64,000 nt of DNA from Candidatus Heimdallarchaeum endolithica (GTDB lineage Archaea; Asgardarchaeota; Heimdallarchaeia; Heimdallarchaeales; Heimdallarchaeaceae), in assembly GCA_021513715.1 (NCBI GenBank), contig CP084167.1:2835060-2899059 (forward strand), read 5' to 3'. Below the pieces are notes generated by a model. That model was not told the DNA's origin. It did no database searches and saw nothing but the letters and a program-made list of their open reading frames with translations. The position numbers and the translations under genes were made by a program. Below, piece after piece: positions 63,962-64,000 of the stretch (the first letter of the stretch is position 1; each line of letters opens with the position of its first letter).

Positions 63962-64000
63962 TTTTTACACCTTATTTTGTACTCCTTTTTTTACTTTCAA

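Overview
The window is AT-rich, gene-dense archaeal DNA. Archaeal markers are RNA polymerase subunit K, ribosomal protein eL42, Topo VI subunit A, a class I lysyl-tRNA synthetase, geranylgeranyl reductase, an ER/archaeal-type signal peptidase (Ser-His-Asp), an archaeal pilin N-terminus and TATA-box promoters. It also carries features best known from Asgard archaea: Arf-like GTPases (one fused to a longin/roadblock-like domain), several longin-like domains, a B-box-type zinc finger on a membrane protein and a ubiquitin-like extension on Top6A. I infer an anaerobic, H2-metabolising Asgard archaeon, without naming a lineage.

Layout. 1-9.2 kb (minus): a truncated winged-helix protein, a giant Lhr-type helicase and a PUA/NSUN-like protein that has lost its catalytic cysteines. 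9.4-14 kb: Arf GTPase, Naa10/RimI-type acetyltransferase, an intergenic region with an unassigned structured-RNA candidate, rpoK, eL42 and sucCD. 14-20.3 kb: signal peptidase, small unknown genes (a PD-(D/E)XK-like protein, a pilin, a zinc-ribbon protein, a GNAT-like protein), GDPD and adenosylhomocysteinase. 20.3-33.1 kb: a cell-surface module with a membrane longin protein, two FtsX-like permeases (one with about 1200 external residues), a GT-C-like membrane protein and two processive GT2 glycosyltransferases. A strong C/D-box sRNA candidate lies at 33166-33244 (minus). 33.3-47.6 kb: a membrane/GTPase neighbourhood with B-box protein, LysRS, Arf-longin fusion, TPR-longin protein, a two-gene operon of unknown function, one precisely bounded IS481-like element, GGR, a longin/DENN-like protein, a class III sirtuin, acylphosphatase, a YkgJ-like protein and another GTPase.

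48.0-60.1 kb is one tightly packed 13-gene operon: 2-oxoacid:ferredoxin oxidoreductase (KorDABC), HdrA, MvhD-G-A hydrogenase, its maturation protease, HdrC, HdrB, and a fumarate reductase/succinate dehydrogenase-like iron-sulfur plus flavoprotein pair with no membrane anchor. Adjacent genes overlap by 1-11 nt or lie 0-19 nt apart. It has a good TATA box and an upstream GC-containing dyad. It predicts coupling of H2, ferredoxin, disulfide and possibly fumarate chemistry. With sucCD and the NADP-type glutamate dehydrogenase at 61.1 kb, the window holds every enzyme needed to run fumarate to succinate to succinyl-CoA to 2-oxoglutarate to glutamate, if the substrate assignments hold.

The points most worth following are the cluster of longin-like domains around Arf GTPases, the ubiquitin-like domain on Top6A, the Kor-Hdr-Mvh-Frd operon, the C/D sRNA, the structured RNA upstream of rpoK, and the helicase/winged-helix pair separated only by an in-frame TAA-ATG.
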